Positions 34,061 to 35,972 of a DNA stretch of 35,972 bases are shown piece after piece. A model generated the notes under the pieces. It saw only the letters and a list, made by a program, of their open reading frames with translations, was not told the DNA's origin and searched no databases. The stretch spans positions 1 through 35,972 of the forward strand of contig JANQRS010000054.1 of NCBI GenBank assembly GCA_028284445.1, written 5' to 3'. Within the stretch, counting starts at the first letter, position 1, and each line of letters begins with the position of its first letter. The stretch comes from Calditrichia bacterium (GTDB lineage: Bacteria > Calditrichota > Calditrichia > RBG-13-44-9 > J075). Position numbers and translations under genes: made by a program.

Positions 34061-34083
34061 AACGTTTTTTTCACGGAGCAAAA

Positions 34084-34659
34084 ATGGAAAAGATTATAAA
34101 GGGCAAAGTATTTGTTTTGGGAGACGATATTGATACAGATCAGATCATCCCGGCCCAATACCTTGTATATAGTTTAGAAGACCCTGTAGAACGTAAAAAA
34201 TATGGCGAGTTGGCGTTGTCTGGCGTGCCGGCTGAGGAGTCCGGGTTACCGCAAGGCCATATTCCGCTGGTGGAAGAAGGCCAGCAGGAATCGCAATATG
34301 CAATCGTGCTTGGCGGCAAAAACTTTGGTTGCGGCAGTTCGCGAGAACATGCTCCGGCGGCGATGGAAATTGCCGGCGTGAAAGCGGTTATTGCTCCCAG
34401 CTACGCCCGTATTTTTTATCGGAATGCAGTGGATGGAGGCTTTTTGGTTCCGGTCGAGTCATTTGACCGGTTGGTCGAATCGTTCACTACCGGCGAGGAA
34501 ATTGAGCTAAACCTGGAAGAAGGATTTGTTCGCAAACTCGCAACCGGAGAACAGTTTCCGGTACGCGATCTTGGTGAGGTTGGCGCAATCGTCGAAGCCG
34601 GTGGTATTTTCGCATATGCCCGTAAAGTGGGTAAAATTGGAGAAGCAGCAAATGCCTAG
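34084..34659 (+). CDS. leuD: 3-isopropylmalate dehydratase, small subunit
   Basis: 191 residues from ATG 34084, with GGAG upstream. It is the swivelling small subunit partner of LeuC. Motifs are GKVFVLGDDIDTDQIIPAQY, LGGKNFGCGSSREHAPAAM and VIAPSYARIFYRNAVDGGF. The length (slightly over 165) and the DDIDTDQIIPAQY pattern fit the archaeal/HacB-like type that accompanies short LeuC. The next gene starts inside its last codons (8-nt overlap), so it is translationally linked to the leuB-like gene. Confidence 0.95.
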   Translation: MEKIIKGKVFVLGDDIDTDQIIPAQYLVYSLEDPVERKKYGELALSGVPAEESGLPQGHIPLVEEGQQESQYAIVLGGKNFGCGSSREHAPAAMEIAGVKAVIAPSYARIFYRNAVDGGFLVPVESFDRLVESFTTGEEIELNLEEGFVRKLATGEQFPVRDLGEVGAIVEAGGIFAYARKVGKIGEAANA

Positions 34660-35755
34660 TAAGAAAAAAATCGCCGTACTTCCGGGAGATGGCGTCGGAC
34701 CGGAAATAATGGAGCATAGTATCAAATTGCTGGAGGCCCTGCAGGAGCCCTTTGATCTGGCATTCGAATTTAAAGAGTGTCTGATTGGGGATGTCGCTCG
34801 CAAAAAAACAGGGAAGGCAATTCCTGAAGAAACGCTGAAAGAATGCGCAAAAGCGGATGCTATTCTCCTTGGCGCAGTTGGCTGTGGGGATAATAAGGAA
34901 CAAGGCGCAGCTGATCTACGGCCGCAAACTGTTCTACGCCAACTAAGAACTGCCCAGGATGCCTATTGCAACCTGCGGTCCTTCCAGGCGGCAAATGTTC
35001 GGCCGTCAAGGGGCGGCATCCAGGACACAGCCGTTAGACATATCGACTTTGTGGTGATTCGCGGCATGCGGGATGGGCTCTATATCGGCGAGGAAGATGA
35101 CCAGCTGGAACTGCAAGCCAACTCCATGGATGATGAGCTATTTTCCGAAGATGAAATTGCCCGCCTGGCTCGAAAGGCATTACAACTGGCCAAAATTCGC
35201 AAGCGCAAAATGACGCTTGTTTACGATAAGCGCAGCGAAGATGGATTATATAACTGGAAGAAAATTCTCGAGAAAGAAGCTGAGAAATTCCCACAGGTCA
35301 AGCTACGGGCAATGTCGATGAACGAATGTTTCAAATTGCTAGATAATGACCCCTTTGATCTGGATGTCGTATTGACCGAGTCCGGATTTGGTAATGGCGT
35401 CAATCATGCAGCTCGGGCACTTGTGGCATCGGATGGGGTACTTGCGTCTGCCTGCCTTGGCGATGGTGTTTCAATTTACCAGCCGGTTCACGGCGCCGGT
35501 GAACTTGCCGAGGAAATCAATTGGATCAATCCCATCGCGATGATGAATTCTGTGGCTTTAATGCTACACTATTCTTTCCACCGCTCATTGGCGGCGCAGA
35601 ACATCGAGGAAGCGATCACTGCGGTTCTGGCGCGTGGGTATCGAACAGAAGATTTTACTGATGAAAATGGCATATTAATCCAAGCGGACGAGATGGCAAC
35701 CCACATTATGGAAGAAATCAGCCATTGTTTGCAAGGCCCGCTGATGACGGCTTAG
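34652..35755 (+). CDS. LeuB-like isocitrate/isopropylmalate dehydrogenase-family protein with altered metal site
   Basis: 367 residues from ATG 34652 (GGAGA 8 nt upstream), overlapping leuD by 8 nt; longer upstream starts lie inside leuD. The fold is that of 3-isopropylmalate dehydrogenase: IAVLPGDGVGPEIM, LLGAVG, DLRPQTVLRQLR and NLR (substrate Arg), FVVIRGMRDGLYIG, VYDKR (catalytic-type Lys193), and IYQPVHGAGELAEEINWINP near the NAD site. However the metal-ligand Asp positions (D217, D241, D245 of the Thermus enzyme, by spacing) read Asn224, Asn248 and His252, with TESGFGNGVNHAA in place of the usual TENMFGDILSDEA. It may be a divergent LeuB, a different-substrate enzyme or an inactive paralogue. 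I leave the symbol blank. Confidence 0.82.
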   Translation: MPSKKKIAVLPGDGVGPEIMEHSIKLLEALQEPFDLAFEFKECLIGDVARKKTGKAIPEETLKECAKADAILLGAVGCGDNKEQGAADLRPQTVLRQLRTAQDAYCNLRSFQAANVRPSRGGIQDTAVRHIDFVVIRGMRDGLYIGEEDDQLELQANSMDDELFSEDEIARLARKALQLAKIRKRKMTLVYDKRSEDGLYNWKKILEKEAEKFPQVKLRAMSMNECFKLLDNDPFDLDVVLTESGFGNGVNHAARALVASDGVLASACLGDGVSIYQPVHGAGELAEEINWINPIAMMNSVALMLHYSFHRSLAAQNIEEAITAVLARGYRTEDFTDENGILIQADEMATHIMEEISHCLQGPLMTA

Positions 35756-35799
35756 TGTATGGGCAAATTGGTTAGCCGAGTTCAGGTGCTAGCTGACGC

Positions 35800-35834
35800 G
35801 ATACTGGATACTGGATACTGGATACTGGATACTG
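35800..35834. repeat. 7-bp tandem repeat (GATACTG)5
   Basis: Five perfect copies of GATACTG, 45 nt after the stop of the leuB-like gene. Confidence 0.92.
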
Positions 35835-35888
35835 GAAAGTAATTTGAATTGGTCTTGTGTCATCCTTTTCTTTGGTAATTTCGCTTCC

Positions 35889-35972
35889 AAGCATCAAGCA
35901 TCAAGCATCAAGCATCAAGCATCAAGCATCAAGCATCAAGCATCAAGCATCAAGCATCAAGCATCAAGCATC
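35889..35972. repeat. 7-bp tandem repeat (AAGCATC)12
   Basis: Twelve perfect copies of AAGCATC run to the window edge and may continue. No spacers and no gene were seen. Confidence 0.95.

Noticed and set aside
34526..34651. Upstream start for the leuB-like gene inside leuD
   Set aside because: The extra 42 residues are leuD sequence in another frame; the family N-terminus (KKIAVLPGDGVGPE) begins just after ATG 34652, which has a ribosome site.

Overview
The window looks like chromosomal DNA of a Gram-negative bacterium of the FCB group, probably a Calditrichota/KSB1/Ignavibacteria-like lineage. The evidence is the C-terminal sorting tail of the first gene (a YPNPFNPETTI-type motif, Por/T9SS or FlgD-like), an outer-membrane TorF-type protein, and moderate GC content. 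Taxonomy is inferred from protein style only; no rRNA or tRNA gene was seen.

Layout. 1-293: 8-bp tandem repeats and a leader. 297-5939: a giant secreted protein (3 malectin-like domains, 7 ASH/choice-of-anchor-D-type beta domains, VCBS/FG-GAP repeats, an ASPIC/UnbV domain and a sorting tail), followed by a strong terminator. 6028-6672: repeat-rich, non-coding. 6673-8457 (-): DUF2339 polytopic membrane protein. 9174-10356: a SOUL haem-binding protein and a YdeI/OmdA-like protein. 10357-10874: intergenic repeats. 10875-14039: a two-gene unit of an unrecognised membrane protein and a membrane-tethered Hsp70-like ATPase. 14364-14723: small secreted beta-domain protein. 14947-16110: an indoleamine 2,3-dioxygenase homologue. 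16159-18535 (-): nitrogen module torF-like / amtB / PII, with a candidate sigma-54 promoter.

18801-23760 (-) is a thrA-thrB-thrC operon. Divergent from it, 24297-35755 (+) is a long branched-chain amino acid cluster: leader peptide, ilvD, ilvB, ilvN, ilvC, cimA, leuA, leuC, leuD and a leuB-like gene. Together these make threonine from aspartate, and valine, leucine and isoleucine from pyruvate. Because cimA is present and no ilvA is seen here, isoleucine probably starts from citramalate, with LeuCD and an isopropylmalate-dehydrogenase-type enzyme shared by the leucine and citramalate routes.

The most interesting signals are: (i) a 71-codon leader ORF upstream of ilvD with 18 Leu (12 of them CTA), 7 Val and 4 Ile codons, overlaid by four mutually exclusive GCTAC/GTAGC pairing segments, which looks like an unusually long attenuator; (ii) a weaker Thr/Ile leader plus terminator-like hairpin upstream of thrA in the same divergent region; (iii) a leuB-like protein in which all three canonical metal-ligand aspartates appear replaced; (iv) the membrane-Hsp70 pair; (v) a bacterial IDO; and (vi) many short tandem repeats in intergenic gaps, including both window ends.
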